A stretch of DNA of 64,000 bases from Phaeosaccion multiseriatum (GCA_965112735.1 OZ218959.1:2170001-2234000); one strand, 5' to 3'. Shown: positions 13,332-25,382, counted from the first letter of the stretch. Made by a program: numbers and translations. The notes: generated from the sequence alone by a model not told the origin.

Positions 13332-14501
13332 TCACGAGGTTTCGTCACCACTGTCACTGTCAGCAGCACTCTCACTCTCAGTCTCTTGCTCTTGGAAGAA
13401 TTCCACCTCAAGTCCCTCGGGCAGGTTGTCAGGGAGTTTGTATCCCTCCCACACCACGAGTCGCTCCAGAGCTGCAGGCAGATCCGATGCGAGCAGGGGC
13501 TGCCTGTACCTCCTCCCCAGCTCCAGAGTCCGAAGAGAGGCAGGAAGGGTCACTGGACGACGATTGAAAGGGTGGGAATCGCCAATCTTCAGCACCTCCA
13601 GCCCTTCCGGCAGAATCGTTTCCTCCTCATTGAAGCAATATAGAAACGTGATCTTCCGCAGCGAGGAGGGAAGAGGGATGTAGAAATAACACTGTTCCCC
13701 AAACACTGCTTCCTCTAGAGAGCTGGGCAGAATGAAGTCATCAAATCTCATATGGAATGTGCATCTTTGAAACGTGATCTTCCGCAGCGACGAGGGAAGG
13801 GCCACGGTCTGATCAAACTGCCGGCCCAGCCTCAATTCCTCCAGACAGTCGGGCAGAATCACATCTCCCTGCCCGAAGGCCTCTCCAAACACGATTTTAC
13901 GAAGGGATGGAGGCAAGTCCACTGGCCGATTAAACTTGGACAGTTCACCAAAGCTCAACTCCCTCAATGCGTGCGGGAGTGTGACCTCTCCATCGAAAGC
14001 GTCGCCTAGATGCACACTCTGCAGCCAGTCAGGAAGGCGCAGGTGATAGCAGTTGAAGGAGTTTCCCAGTCGAAGGTGCTTCACCGAGGGAGGGAGCACT
14101 CTAAGCGAGTGTAAGACAAGGGAATTGTCCACCTCCGTTCCACTAAATGTGTATGGCACCCAATAAGGATCACCAGCCTCCAGCGTCGCTGCGGTGACAA
14201 GGAACCGCCGCTGTCCATCGCAGAGCTCTCCTCCTACGCCCTGGAGGCCTTGGCTTGGCTCAGCAGCACTAGAATTGCCAACCGTTTCTCCTTTCAATGG
14301 CGCAAGCTCAAGTCGCTTCTGGTGCTCGAGCATTTTCAAAAGCCGCTGCTGGACAGCTTTAGGGCACTTGTGATTGAGAGTTAGTCGCCTCCCCGCGACT
14401 GCATCCACCTCTCTACACAGCCCCCATAGACTCTTGAAGGAGCCCACATTGGCAGCCAACACGCTAACCACCTCTACCCCATCCCAAGCATTGGTGCACA
14501 T
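13332..14501 (-). CDS. FNIP-repeat / leucine-rich-repeat protein, single exon (389 residues)
   Basis: Intact open frame with ATG at 14501 and no internal intron, in contrast to its neighbours. From about residue 125 the protein is a regular series of about 22-residue units of the form LP.SLR.L.FG..FN....., for example PPSVKHLRLGNSFN, PPSLRKIVFGEAFGQGDV, LPSSLRKITFQRCTF and LPEGLEVLKIGDSHPFNR. This is the FNIP repeat pattern known from Dictyostelium and from giant viruses, a relative of leucine-rich repeats that usually mediates protein-protein binding. The first 45 residues (VEVVSVLAANVGSFKSLWGLCREVD) are weakly reminiscent of an F-box, which often precedes FNIP repeats; that part is inference. 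The tail is acidic (ESESAADSDSGDETS). Divergent from IMPDH. Function unknown beyond binding. Confidence 0.8.
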   Translation of the reverse strand: MCTNAWDGVEVVSVLAANVGSFKSLWGLCREVDAVAGRRLTLNHKCPKAVQQRLLKMLEHQKRLELAPLKGETVGNSSAAEPSQGLQGVGGELCDGQRRFLVTAATLEAGDPYWVPYTFSGTEVDNSLVLHSLRVLPPSVKHLRLGNSFNCYHLRLPDWLQSVHLGDAFDGEVTLPHALRELSFGELSKFNRPVDLPPSLRKIVFGEAFGQGDVILPDCLEELRLGRQFDQTVALPSSLRKITFQRCTFHMRFDDFILPSSLEEAVFGEQCYFYIPLPSSLRKITFLYCFNEEETILPEGLEVLKIGDSHPFNRRPVTLPASLRTLELGRRYRQPLLASDLPAALERLVVWEGYKLPDNLPEGLEVEFFQEQETESESAADSDSGDETS

Positions 14502-15075
14502 AGCAGCAAGATCTAACCTCTTTGAAAGTCCGTATCTGGAAAGTCACCCAGACCCAGCAGAGACTGAGCACAGAGGAGAGAGGGAGAAGAAAGGGAGGGA
14601 AGGTTCAGAGGAAAGAGGGGCGTGGAGCGAAGGAGATGGATATCGGAGAGGGCGATGGATATTTATATATGCGATGGGGGGCGGAGCATCACCATCGAGC
14701 AAAATGTCCTTCAAAACGAAACTGAAACTAATCCCCTCTCTGCCTCGATCACCACCCACATCAACACCCACGGACAGAGCAAAGAGAGCTGGTTGTAAAG
14801 CAGCAAGAAAAGCTGTAAAAGAAAGAAGAAGCGGTGGACCCACCGTGGAGAAGGGACAGACCGTTGACGAGAGGACAAGTATATCCTTTGGAGTTGAGAG
14901 GTAGAGAGAGGGATCGGGAGGGAGAACAAGAGAAGGGACTCTCTTTGCCGTGGGCGGCCTATCTCTCCTAAGACTGGCTCTGGGGCCTAGAAAAAACGAG
15001 GAGAAAGATCGGGGTTGAGCTTGCGCGGTAGGGGCAGCATTGGCAATAGGGGGGTGGGGGCCATAGAGCACGAGG
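14502..15075. promoter_or_regulatory. Shared upstream region of the FNIP and IMPDH genes
   Basis: 574 bp between divergent starts. A TATA-like ATATTTATATATG lies near 14642-14654 and an AAACTGAAA motif at 14719-14727 matches the one in the 3317-3638 gap. Either could serve one or both genes; not tested. Confidence 0.45.
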
Positions 15076-18000
15076 ATGGTGAGCTACGAGGACGGAGCTG
15101 ATGGCTACAGCGCGCAGGAGATCTTTGGAGGGGGGCATGACTGCCTCGGCTTCACGTATGATGATGTCATCCTCATGCCAGGTGAGGGATCTGAGAGTCA
15201 GTGATGCTGCGAGCGGAGAAGGAGCGCGACAACCATTGGCACTCTTTGAATTGAATCACTGCTGAAGGCATGGAGAGTTAGACCAGCAATGTGCTGCTCC
15301 GTGCGGAAGAGGACTGTGTGGCGAACTGAGAAGAGAGACAGCAGAAAGACTTTGCCCCTCCTTCTCAAGACTTTCCCTCTCCCCGCTTCTTTCCTTTAAC
15401 CCTCGTCACGAAGGTTTTGCGGAGGATACTATAGCGGATATTGACCTCTCGAGCATGGTCACACGCAACATCAAGCTCAAGGTAAGTATTCTGATCTCTT
15501 ACCCCTCCCCCCTACCTCTTCCATGCTGTATTTCCCAGCCTCTCTTATTCTGTCCCCACCGCTCCTACCACATCATCCCCTCCCTTCCCCCTCCCCTTCC
15601 CCCTAACTCTCACTCCCCCCTCCCTCCTCCCTCCCCGTCCTCCTCCCCCTCCCCTTAACCCCCACCTTCAGCTCCCCCTGGTCTCCTCTCCCATGGACAC
15701 AGTCACAGAGTCGTCCATGGCGATTCAGATGGCACTCTTTGGTGCCCTAGGCGTGATTCACTACAACATGCCCACCGAGGATCAGGCTAGGCATGTGCGC
15801 ATGGTTAAGCGCTTCAAGAACGGCTTCATTGTGGACCCCATATGCCTCTCCCCACAGAACACCGTCCAAGACGTCCTGGTACGTAACGTCAATCTCTTTC
15901 CTTTCGTATCGTTTTCGTTGGTCGTACATACTCGTGGGTGATGTGATGTGTTATTAGTCGTGTGTTGTTGTCATTTGTGTTATTCTGTCAGTGCTCTCCA
16001 CAGTGGTAGAGAACCAACTGCTATTCTTCCCGTCCTCGAAGGCACGTAGGGGGTGTGGACGAAGAGAGGAATCGCCTCTTTTTGGTGTCTTTGCACACGC
16101 CTACTTCCTGGAGATCAACCTTCCCTCCTGTCCTCTCCCTCGTCTCCCTCTCTCCCTCTACCTTCTCTCTCTTGTCCTCTTTCTCTCCTCCCTCTTCTCC
16201 TCTCTATTCTCGTTTCTCTCTCCCCTCCCGTCTCCTCTCTTCTCCTCTCTTCTCTGCTCCTGTTTCTCTCCTCTCTCTTTCCCCCTCTTTCTCTGCTCTC
16301 TCCCTCTGTTTTCGCAGGACATCAAGAACCGCTACGGCTACAGCGGTATTCCCATCACGCGAACAGGCAAGGCGGGCTCCGAGCTGGCTGGCATCATCAC
16401 TTCACGGGACATTGACTTTCAGCCAAATCTGTCTCAAAAGCTCGAGGAGGTAAGCAGGCAACACAGCACTTGCAAACTTTTGTCTTTGCTTTACACTCTT
16501 TTGTTCGCCTTCCTTGTGTCGGCATCCGCGCCGTTGGGAAGAAGCTTGTTTCTGTCTGCTTACACACACATGCACACACACACACACTCTCTCTCTCTCT
16601 CTACATACACACACACGCACACACACACACTCTCTCTCTACATACACACACATGCACTCACGCACGCACGCACGCACGCAGGTGATGACCAAGCAGCCCG
16701 TAACGGCACCGGAAGGCGTGTCTCTCACTGAGGCCAATGCCCTCCTCAGTAAGTCAAAGAAGGGCAAGCTGCCTGTGGTCAACAAGAAGGGGGAGCTTGT
16801 CGCCCTCATCTCCAGGAAGGACCTCATTAAGAACAAGGACTTCCCCTTCGCCACCAAGGACAAGAATAAGCAGCTCATGTGCGGGGCTGCCATCGGCACC
16901 AGACCGGGTAGGTTGGGATGGCAGTGGATGGGACGAGAGTGGAACGGATGGCAATGGATGGGATGTTTTTTTCTCTGTCTCTAATCCCCCCCCCCTCCCT
17001 CCCCTCTCCCTCTCCCTCTGCGTCTTTGCATTGCTGTGCATGTGTTTGTGCATGTGGCTCAGGTGACCGCGTTCGTCTGGCAGCTCTCGTAGAGGCCGGG
17101 GTTGATGTGATCGTCATTGATTCTTCGCAGGGGGACTCCATGTATCAACACGAAATGGTGAGTGAGTGAGTGAGTGAGTGGGTGAGTGAGTGAGGGAGTG
17201 AATGACTGAATGACTGAATGAGTTAGTGAGTGAGTGAGTGAGTGAGTGAGTGTGTGAGTGAGTGAGTGAGTGAGTGGGTGAGTGAGTGAGTGAGTGTGTG
17301 GGTGGGTGGGTGAGTTAGTGAGTGAGTGTGTGGGTGGGTGAGTTAGTGAGTGAATGAGTGAAGGAGTGAGGAGTGAGTGAGTGAGTGAGTGAGTGAGGGA
17401 GGGAGGGAGGGAGGGATGGAGAGAGTGAGTGACTGAATGACGGAGTGATTGATTTCTTCACGGTTGACTGAGTGGGTCGCTGCCACTGCCATGCTGCTGT
17501 CACAAACTTTGCTGTTACGTTACTAGGCCCTCAAATGGGGATGCGAAAGAAGGAAACAAACACTCTTACGCCCACCCCCATCCCCTCCCCCTCCCTCACC
17601 CCCTCCCCCCACGCCAAACAGGTCAAGTTCATCAAATCCACCTACCCCTCTATCGACGTCGTGGGCGGCAATGTGGCCACCGCCCGCCAGGCCTTCAACC
17701 TCATCAAATCCGGCGTGGACGGACTCCGGGTCGGCATGGGCGTCGGGTCAATCTGTACCACACAAGAGGTGTGCGCAGTGGGAAGGGCGCAGGCCTCGGC
17801 TGTGTTCAAGACGTCACAACTGGCGAGGAAGTTTGGCGTACCAGTGTGGGCAGATGGGGGAGTGGCGAGCTCGGGGCACATTGTGAAAGCCCTTGCCGTG
17901 GGCGCTGGTGTGGTGATGATGGGAAGCATGCTTGCGGGTACAGAAGAAGCACCTGGAGAGTACTTCTTCCAAGACGGAGTGCGACTCAAGCGGTACCGTG

Positions 18001-18320
18001 GCATGGGCTCCATTGAGGCAATGTCGCAGGGGAGTGAGAAGCGATACTTTGCCTCCGGGGCAAAGGTGAAGGTAGCACAGGGGGTGAGTGGGGCAGTGGT
18101 GGACAAGGGCTCCTTGACTTCTTACCTCCCTTACTTGGTGCAGGGGGTGAAGCACGGACTGCATGACGTGGGTCAGCTGAGTGTGGAGTCGATGCGGAAA
18201 GCCATGCTGGAGAAGCAGCTTAGGTTTGAGCTGCGCTCTCCGGCGGCACAGAGGGAAGGAGGTGTGCACAGCTTGCATTCCATCACGGTGGCCAGGTCCA
18301 CCTCCAACAGAGGCGTGTGA
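15076..18320 (+). CDS. IMPDH: Inosine-5'-monophosphate dehydrogenase (510 residues)
   Basis: Oxidises IMP to XMP with NAD+, the committed step of GTP synthesis, normally as a cytosolic tetramer. Seven exons: 15076-15181, 15414-15481, 15672-15878, 16318-16449, 16682-16907, 17063-17157, 17622-18320. Length matches the eukaryotic family (about 514). The N-terminus reads DGYSAQEIF...LTFDDV-like ([13 protein letters not shown]); SSPMDTVTE follows. The CBS-pair Bateman region spans roughly residues 105-235 (GIPITRTG...[17 protein letters not shown]...[20 protein letters not shown]). The catalytic loop GSICTTQE places the nucleophilic Cys at about 323, preceded by VIDSSQGDS and [26 protein letters not shown] and the flap segment YRGMGS(I)EAM are present. 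No active-site change is visible. Intron 6 (17158-17621) starts as a GTGA repeat directly from the splice donor. Confidence 0.97.
17158..17420 (+). repeat. (GTGA)n / (GGGA)n array at the donor of IMPDH intron 6
   Basis: The intron begins GTGAGTGAGTGAGTGAGTGG and continues as imperfect GTGA units for about 230 bp, ending in GGGA units. The donor consensus itself is the first repeat unit. Confidence 0.9.
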
Positions 18321-19129
18321 TATGGGTGTTGGGCAAGGGAGAGGCAGGCAGGCAGGCAGGGAGGGAGGGAGGCAGGGAGGGAGAGGCAGGCAGGGAGGGA
18401 GGCAGGGAGGGAGGGAGGAAGACTGCCTTGCTGTGCCCTTGCTTTGCCCTTGCTTGCTTGCTTCCTGCTGGAGCCGTCGGTGTGTGACTGGTGGGACATG
18501 GTACAGAGAAAAAGTGTGTGTGTGTGTTAGCAACGTACGACTTACGTACGTGTACAAGTGTTCAGGAGGAGGATCGGCTTTTTCTTGTCCTCGCCACGAT
18601 GCCATGTCTATCAGCGCTTCACGTCGAATGCACTTCGAAATGAAACGTACGCACTTGGAACAAAGACAGAGATTCAATTCACTCACCCAATTTTTTTTTT
18701 GTGTGCTTGCTGTATATTACATCAGTTTCGTTTTGAATGCTTGCTGCCTTGCCATAGCGCCAGCGCGAGGAGAGGGAAGGACAGGCGAGACCCCTCGCCT
18801 TGTCTGTGCTCTGCTCTACTTGCCCGCTTGCCCGCCTGCTTGCCTGCCGGCACAAACCTCCACTCTAGCCCTCTACCTTCATTCTTTTCATCACTCTCTA
18901 CTTTTACCCCCGGACTGCTTTGCTTCTACGCCTCTCTCTCCCTCAGCTCTACAGTCGGCCATACTCTCCGCAAGTCGCTGTTGTATCACCAACTACTGCT
19001 ACTGATGGCGAGGATCGCTCCCCCACCCCCCCCCCACCCCCCCGCCCAGCGCCCATTCGCCATCTGCCTCTCTCCTCCTCCCCACCGCGAAGAATGCAAC
19101 ACCACACCAATAACACCTCCAAAAGCTTC
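18321..19129. other. Gap between the convergent IMPDH and RNR genes
   Basis: No gene seen. GGCA/GGGA repeats at 18340-18420 follow the IMPDH stop; a copy of the dispersed GTATCACCAAC motif is at 18983-18993; a poly-C stretch is at 19020-19045. Presumably both 3' UTRs. Confidence 0.6.
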
Positions 19130-20207
19130 TCAGAAATCGCTGTCAACTGTAAACGTCCGCCCGTGACCGCTGCTCCCCTCCCCCGCGCCGCCGGAGAGTT
19201 TCGCACTGGTCATGACACCGGCCTTTTGGTACTCTCCTACCCTCTTCTCAAAGAAGTTGGTCTTGCCCTGCAGGGAGATTAGGTCCATCCAGTCGAAGGG
19301 GTTGGCGGCGTGGTAGTGCTTTTGCCCGCCCAACGACAGAAGCATGCGGTCGGCCACAAACTCAACGTAGGTGGCCATGGTATCGGCGTTCATGCCAATG
19401 AGACTCACGGGCAGAGCGTCGCAGATGAAAGCCTTTTCCACTTCGACTGCGTTGGTGACAATCTCCAGCAGCTGCTCCCGCGGTAGAGGGCGATCGAGCA
19501 TGCGATAGAGCTCGCAGGCAAAGTCGCAATGTAAGCCCTCGTCCCTGCTGATCATCTCATTGCTGAAGGTAAGGCCGGGCATGAGGCCCCGCTTCTTGAG
19601 CCAGAAGATGGCGCAAAAGCTCCCACTGAAGAAAATGCCCTCCACCGCTGCAAAGGCCACCTGAAGAGTTACGTAATGACATATCACATGACAGGAGGGA
19701 AAGGGGGGTGAATGGGGGTCAATGGGATGAATGGATGGATACATGGACGGAGTGAGATGGATGAATGGATGGGTGGGAGGGGCTGCTGGACACACACCAC
19801 GTCCGCGCGCATGAATGGACGGTGGTGGGCAAATCCAACCTCCGTTTGTCTCCCCATATGCTTCCATCCACCACCACCACACCCTCTCACCCCCTCTGCA
19901 CCCAACCCCCCCCCCCCTCCCTCGACTTCAATCAGAAGCCACTGTGCACTCTCTCTCTCACTCTCTCTCTCTCTCACTCCTTCCGGAACAAAGCCAGCAG
20001 CCCCCTCCACCCCCTCTCTCTCTCGTCCTCCCTCCCCCTCTCCCTCCACCTACTTACCAGCCGCTCAGCGAAGCTTGCCTCACTTCCCATCCAGCGCATT
20101 GCCCAGTCCGCTTTCCGTTTCACAGCGCCAACTTGGCTGTAGGCCGTGAAGAGGCGGGTCCTCTCTTGCGTGTCTCGGATGTACGTTTGGAGAAGCTGTG
20201 GGCAACG

Positions 20208-20250
<43 letters not shown>

Positions 20251-21576
20251 ACGCAGCACAACACGATACATAGTTGACAGCGTGTGAGGAGGAACAGGAC
20301 CGGTGCCCACTTTGGAACTTCAGACCGCGATCATGGCCCCCCCCTCCCTCCCTTGCTCTCTCGATGGCCGACAAGCTGCTGCTGCTGCTGCTCGGTATCT
20401 ACTACTCTATCTCATTATCTCATCTGTGATAAAATGAGGATGTGAGGATGATGGAGCACAAACGCAGCGCATTGACTGACTGACTGATGGACTGACCTGT
20501 GCATACATCTCCTGGTGGATGGACTCCATGGCAATCTGGAAACCGTAAAAGCAGCGCGCTTCCGGCAGCTGCACGTCTTTGCAGAAGCGGTGCACGAGGT
20601 TCTCCATGACGATGCCGTCGCTCGAGGCGAAGAAGGCCAACACCATGCTGATAAAGTGGCGCTCGTTTTCACTCAAGCTGTCCCAGTCCGCCAGGTCCTG
20701 GGACAGATCCACCTCCTCCACCGTCCAAAAGGAGGCCTCGGCTTGCTTGTACATGTGCCAGAGGTTGTTGTGCTTGATGGGAAAGAGCACAAAGCGCGCC
20801 TCATCGGGGCGGCACATGGGCTCCACCCAGGCCTTGCTCGTGCTGGTCTCCCTCGCTATTCGGGCCCTCATCTCGCTGGCCTCTGCTATCCTCTCGTCTC
20901 GCGCCCATCCTCCCTCCGCCAATAATGCCTCGCCACCAGCCGCTGCCCCCGCCTTTCCTTCAATGACTATGCTGCTGTCACTGCTACCATCACTCTCCCT
21001 TGTCAGCCCCCTTGCCTCCTTGAGAGCATCAACTGCCACCCCCTCTGTCTTTCTCTTCACCCCACCAGTAGTGCTCCTGTGGATTGCTGACCCCACACTC
21101 GCCCCTTGCCCTTTTCGGACTCCCACGTCCTCGTGTACCTTCGCCTCTTGCTCTCTATGTAAACCCTTCTCCTCCTTCCCTCCTCCTCTTGATACAGCCT
21201 CTTCCTCCCCCTGTTGTACACTGTTCCTCACCCCCCCCCCCTCCACTTCTTCTCGTTCCTCACCCTCCTCGCCTCCATCCCCACCCTCAACCTTCCGTCG
21301 AGCCCCCTTGTCTCCTGCTGCTGCCGCTGCTGATGTCGAGAACGTTTGCCCCTTTGTGAACCCCACCTTTTCGGTGCTGTTGTGCACCTGCACCCCGCTC
21401 CCTTGAGCTCGCCGTGGCAGATGCACAGAGGCTCCGTCCACCACCCAACCCTCTCGACACACCACGACCATCACACCTATCCATGTAGCCCCTGCTGCTG
21501 CTGCTCCACATAGCTTCATGGCTCTGCCACCGCAGACCCTTTTCTGTCCCTTCTCCACCACCCCCGTTTGCCGCAA
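19130..21576 (-). CDS. RNR2: Ribonucleoside-diphosphate reductase small (R2) subunit with long N-terminal extension
   Basis: Provides the di-iron/tyrosyl radical for reduction of ribonucleotides to deoxyribonucleotides. Exons on the minus strand: 21576-20497, 20195-20058, 19660-19130, in frame (582 residues; 563 from the alternative ATG at 21519). The R2 core begins around residue 270 ([16 protein letters not shown]). Iron-ligand motifs are visible: [16 protein letters not shown] (E-x2-H), [15 protein letters not shown], and DEGLHCDF (E-x2-H). The C-terminus FTVDSDF matches the R1-binding tail. Before the core lie about 250 residues of Lys/Glu/Gly-rich sequence, which ordinary R2 proteins (330-400 residues) lack. 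From the second ATG the protein would start with a hydrophobic stretch [15 protein letters not shown] resembling a signal or signal anchor; whether it is used is uncertain. Confidence 0.95.
20213..20248. repeat. (CA)n microsatellite in RNR intron 1
   Basis: About 18 CA units starting some 15 bp inside the intron from the exon 2 acceptor; minus-strand intron therefore contains a GT run just upstream of its 3' splice site. Confidence 0.9.
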
Positions 21577-22837
21577 AAAGGTGCAAAAGGTTAGAACGAT
21601 GCGTTTTCAACAGAGTACCCTGTTCGTCCTGTCAATCGGGCTACTGTGTCGTCGCGTTTGTGGTGTTTTTTGTGCTTCTTGTGTACTCTGTGGTCCCCGT
21701 GGAAACTCGCGAGTCGAGTAACTGAAACTCACAGGAAACCTTTCAACTGGCGGCGTGCCAAAGGTTCGGGCCTGCTAGCACGTCAGGGGTCGATGGAGAG
21801 GCTACCAGGTACTGCCAAGATGCCAGTGCCAGCAGATGCAAAAATGCCAACACCCCCCTGCATGTCCTGCCCTGATGTCATGTCCTGGTCTCAGGTTAGT
21901 TGCTTTCATGACGAAACTGAAATCTTTTTGCGTAATAATTCTATTCCACTTTGAGAAGTGTGTGAGTCCCCGTGCCAGGTACACCCAAATTGGGGCATAA
22001 AAGCAGCCGGGACTAACACAATTAGTGCACGAGTACGCGTCACATTCTCCCGCGCGTGCGCGTAGTGTGCGTGCGTGCGTGCGTGTTCAACACTCTTACC
22101 AAACCCTCACTCCGATTTGTAGGCCCGGGTGACAGACATATGACAACCACGCTCCTGCGTCAACCCCTCCTCTCTCTACCTTCCCTTCACTTCACCCCTT
22201 CCACTCTCCCCCCTCCCTCCCTCACTCTCTCTCTACCTCACTCACTCACTCACGCTGTCTTGCGTTGCACGGCCCTCCCAATGGAGCGCACTCGTGCCTC
22301 CCTCGGTCCCATCCAGAGGGAAAGCTTGTCTTGTGCAAGAGAATTCCATCCCGAACAACCAACCCTCCAACATCCCTCCTCTACTCTAAAAACCAGCCAT
22401 CTACGCAGAGGAGGGAGTCAGCTTTGCTTTGGCCTTTGTGACAAGACTCTTGAGCATGGCCCGCTTCTTTCCACCAGTGCGCCTGCGGATCGAGAGGCGC
22501 CAGCAAGAGAAGGGAGCGAAAGGTTAGAGAACGAGCGACGGGCACGACGGTTACACGACGGTTACACGACGGTTACACTACGGGGGGGGCTTCTTCGTCG
22601 CGGAATGTAGCTACCTCACGATAAGTCTTGAGGGCCTCAAAACAACCACTTCTCTTCCTCTCCCTCTATCCATCAATCTCCATGCCACTCCCAGCCCCAC
22701 CCTCCCTCTCTACGAAACTCGACTCTTCTTCCTTCCCTATCTCCCCCCCCCTCGACCCCTACCACTGGCCCCCCTAGACACTTGTATACCCCTCCGCACC
22801 TCCCATACCCACCTGCACTATAGGCTCTCCCTCTAAC
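21577..22837. promoter_or_regulatory. Upstream region of RNR and 3' flank of nitrite reductase
   Basis: 1.26 kb with no convincing gene. It should contain the RNR promoter at its left side. Features: AAACTGAAA at 21914-21922, GTGCGTGC run near 22060-22085, and three tandem copies of the 11-mer CACGACGGTTA at 22543-22575. Open frames here are repeat- or proline-rich and unsupported. Confidence 0.45.
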
Positions 22838-25005
22838 TCACTTTGGCACGGCCCCAAACTTCTCCACAAGCAGCTCCTCCAGCACCGGCAGAAGATCTTC
22901 GTCATCGGCCACAACCCCCTTCTTATGCATAGTGGCAAGGTTATGGTCCTCGCCCACCGTCCCGCCCAGCAGAATGTTGACCCCAGGAACGGCCTTCTTG
23001 TCCCTCCTGGCCGGGCCTCCCATGAGCCCAATGTCGCCCACCTGCGCCTGCCCGCAGCTGTTGGGGCAGCCCGTCCAGTGCATGCGAGGAGCCCCCTCGG
23101 GGAAATCGAATTTGGCGTCCAGTTTGCCGGCAAAGGCAATGGCATTGTTCTTGGTCTCGACAAGGCCCAGGCTGCAAAACTCCGACCCCGTGCATGACAC
23201 CATCTTGCTCACCAAAGCCCCCTGCTCCACGGGGAAACGCGTGGCGAAGAAGGGCATCTTTTGCATCTCTGCCACCTTGTCCGTGTCTACATTAGGAAAG
23301 AGGATGTGCTGATCCACCGTCAAGCGGATCTCGCCGCCCGAGTACTTGTCCGCCACGTCCGCCGCCATGTCACAGTCGGATGGTGTAAGTCGCCCGGCAG
23401 GGATGTTGACGCACACCCACGACTTGCCCTCCTGCTTCTGCTCGTGAATGCCCACCACGTCGCGCTTCTCGTAGCGGCCCTCGGGGGCGGGGGCGGCCTT
23501 GGAGGGGGTGTAGGAGGGGTCGTCCAGCTGCACCTGACGTTATATGGTAGCAGTAAAAGGAGGAGGAGGAGGAGGAGGAGGAGGAGGAGGAGGAGGAGGA
23601 GGAGGAGAAGGAGGAGGAGGAGGAGGAGGAGGAGGAGGAGCGTAGTAGTAGTAGAAGTAATAGTCGTAGTCGTAATCGTGACGAGAAGCAGAAATAGCAG
23701 GACCGGGTATGTTGGTAAGAGGGCACAGGGAGGGGAGGGGCGCAGCAGAATGAGGACAGGTGGGCTTGAGGGGAGTGAGGGCAAGCAGCTGTCGCCTTGG
23801 AATAGCGCGCTAATTCAGGTAGTAACTCAGGCACAGTCAAGTCGGGCTCTTCGAAACACACTCACCTTCATCTCCTCCACCACGGCGTCTCTGAACTTGT
23901 CAATACCCCAATCGTCGAGCAGATACATGAGGCGGGCCTTGTCTCGGGCCTGGCGGAGTCCATTGTCGCGGAACACGATCATGACCGCTTTCGCCATGGC
24001 ATAGGCTTTGCTCTCGGGCACCCACAGGTCCAGAGGCAGGCTCAAATCAGCACGCTTGATGCTGAAGAGTCCCCCCACAACAATGTTGAAGCCCATCTCC
24101 CCCGTCTCCGGATGCGCAATGGGCTGCATACCCAAGTCATTGATCATGGTATGGGCAAAGTCGTCTCGGCCACCGCTAATGGCAATGTTAAACTTTCTCG
24201 GCAGGTTGCCCCACTCCGGCGTGCCCTTGCGATCGCCCGAGAGCATATTGCTGAGCTCGGTGCAGAGGTTGCGTGTGTCCACGAGCTCGTGCGGGTCAAT
24301 GCCGGCAATGGGGCTCCCCACCATATTCCTCACCGAGTCCATGCCCGTTTGGTAGCAGGTGAGGCCAATGTCGTACAGCTCATTCACCACGTCCGATGCA
24401 TCCTCGAGCACCACGCCTCTGAGCTGGAGCCCCATGCGTGTGGTAATATCCAGCACCCCAATGCGAGGGTCGTACTTCTTCACAAGAGCCCCTGTCCTGC
24501 GCATCTGCTCTGACGTGACAATGCCATTGGGGATCTTGACTCGCACCATAAACGTCCCCGGGTCCCGCTTCCTCCTGTGGAAGAAGCCCGCCCACTTGAG
24601 CCGAATATCGGCGTCGTTAATGTCCAGCTCCTCCCAGGTGTACTCTCCGGATCGGACAGCCGCGCTAAAGTCATGGATCTCCGTCCAGGCGGCGGTGCCG
24701 CACTTTTCGAGCTTCACCTTCTCAAACTTGTTCTTTGCAGCCTCGGAACGCGCCACAGCCTCCTCGGGGAGGTAATCCTTTCCAACCTTCTTGGTCGTGG
24801 TGGTGCTTGAAGTCGTCGCTGTGGCAGTACTGAAAAGGGCGGCCGAGCGTCTGCTCTGGTGCTTGCTACCGCTTCCCGCCTTCCTGCTAAGTCCTCCCTG
24901 CAGGGCGCTGACGGGCGTCGCCGTGAAGGCATCCGCCAAAAGAGCCGTACCACAGCAGAGGACGCCAGTGGCTAGGAGGCGCATTGGCCTACCCCTCGGA
25001 GCCAT
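22838..25005 (-). CDS. NIR: Ferredoxin-nitrite reductase, plastid-targeted (611 residues)
   Basis: Six-electron reduction of nitrite to ammonium with reduced ferredoxin, in the plastid stroma. Two exons: 25005-23866 and 23533-22838. The N-terminus MAPRGRPMRLLATGVLCCGTA continues to LLADA|FTATPV: a signal peptide whose predicted cleavage leaves Phe at +1, then a Ser/Thr/basic transit-like stretch up to about residue 60. This is the bipartite presequence of complex red plastids. The body shows LQLRGVVLEDASDV, QTGMDSVRNMVGSPIAGIDP and the siroheme/4Fe-4S cysteines CTGSEFC and CPNSCGQ, all typical of assimilatory NiR. Length agrees with algal and plant enzymes. The intron carries a long GGA run. 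Divergent from the coiled-coil gene. Confidence 0.97.
23552..23640. repeat. (GGA)n tract in the nitrite reductase intron
   Basis: Nearly pure GGA (TCC on the coding strand) for about 90 bp, placed near the 3' side of the intron, where it supplies an extended pyrimidine tract upstream of the acceptor. Confidence 0.9.
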
Positions 25006-25382
25006 GAGGAAGCTCTCTCTTTCTTTCTCTTTCTCTCTCTCTCTCTCTCTCTTTCTTTGCTATATCCAAAGAAAGAAGGTGATGAGGACCAATAAAAAAG
25101 GTGGTGACGTTCCTCATGTGTCGCCGATTTTGAAACTCGATAGGCTCGATTTCAACTATGTCAATGGACCTAACCGCCCACCCCCCCCCCCAAAAAAATG
25201 CTTCATCTCACCCCTTTCGCCCCTGGCCTGCCATCTCCCTCTCCCTCTCTTCTCATGTTAAGAACAAGTGACTCCTTCGCTTCGTGACAACCATTGCTTC
25301 GCAGGAGTTACCATTGCTACAGCCAAGAGAACTCTCTGTTCCTCATGAGCTGCGTGCAGCTTCAGGCACAGAGGGGGTCGTG
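25006..25382. promoter_or_regulatory. Shared upstream region of NiR and the giant coiled-coil gene
   Basis: 377 bp between divergent ATGs, with a CT run at 25017-25051 and poly-C/poly-A at 25181-25197. An open frame continues upstream of 25383 to a possible acceptor (CGCAG at 25300-25304), so a short upstream exon of the coiled-coil gene cannot be excluded. Confidence 0.4.

Noticed and set aside
22030-22060. E2F-like site (TCTCCCGCGCG) upstream of the RNR gene
   Set aside because: RNR genes are often cell-cycle controlled, but the match is partial and lies over 450 bp from the start in a GC-rich, repeat-prone stretch.
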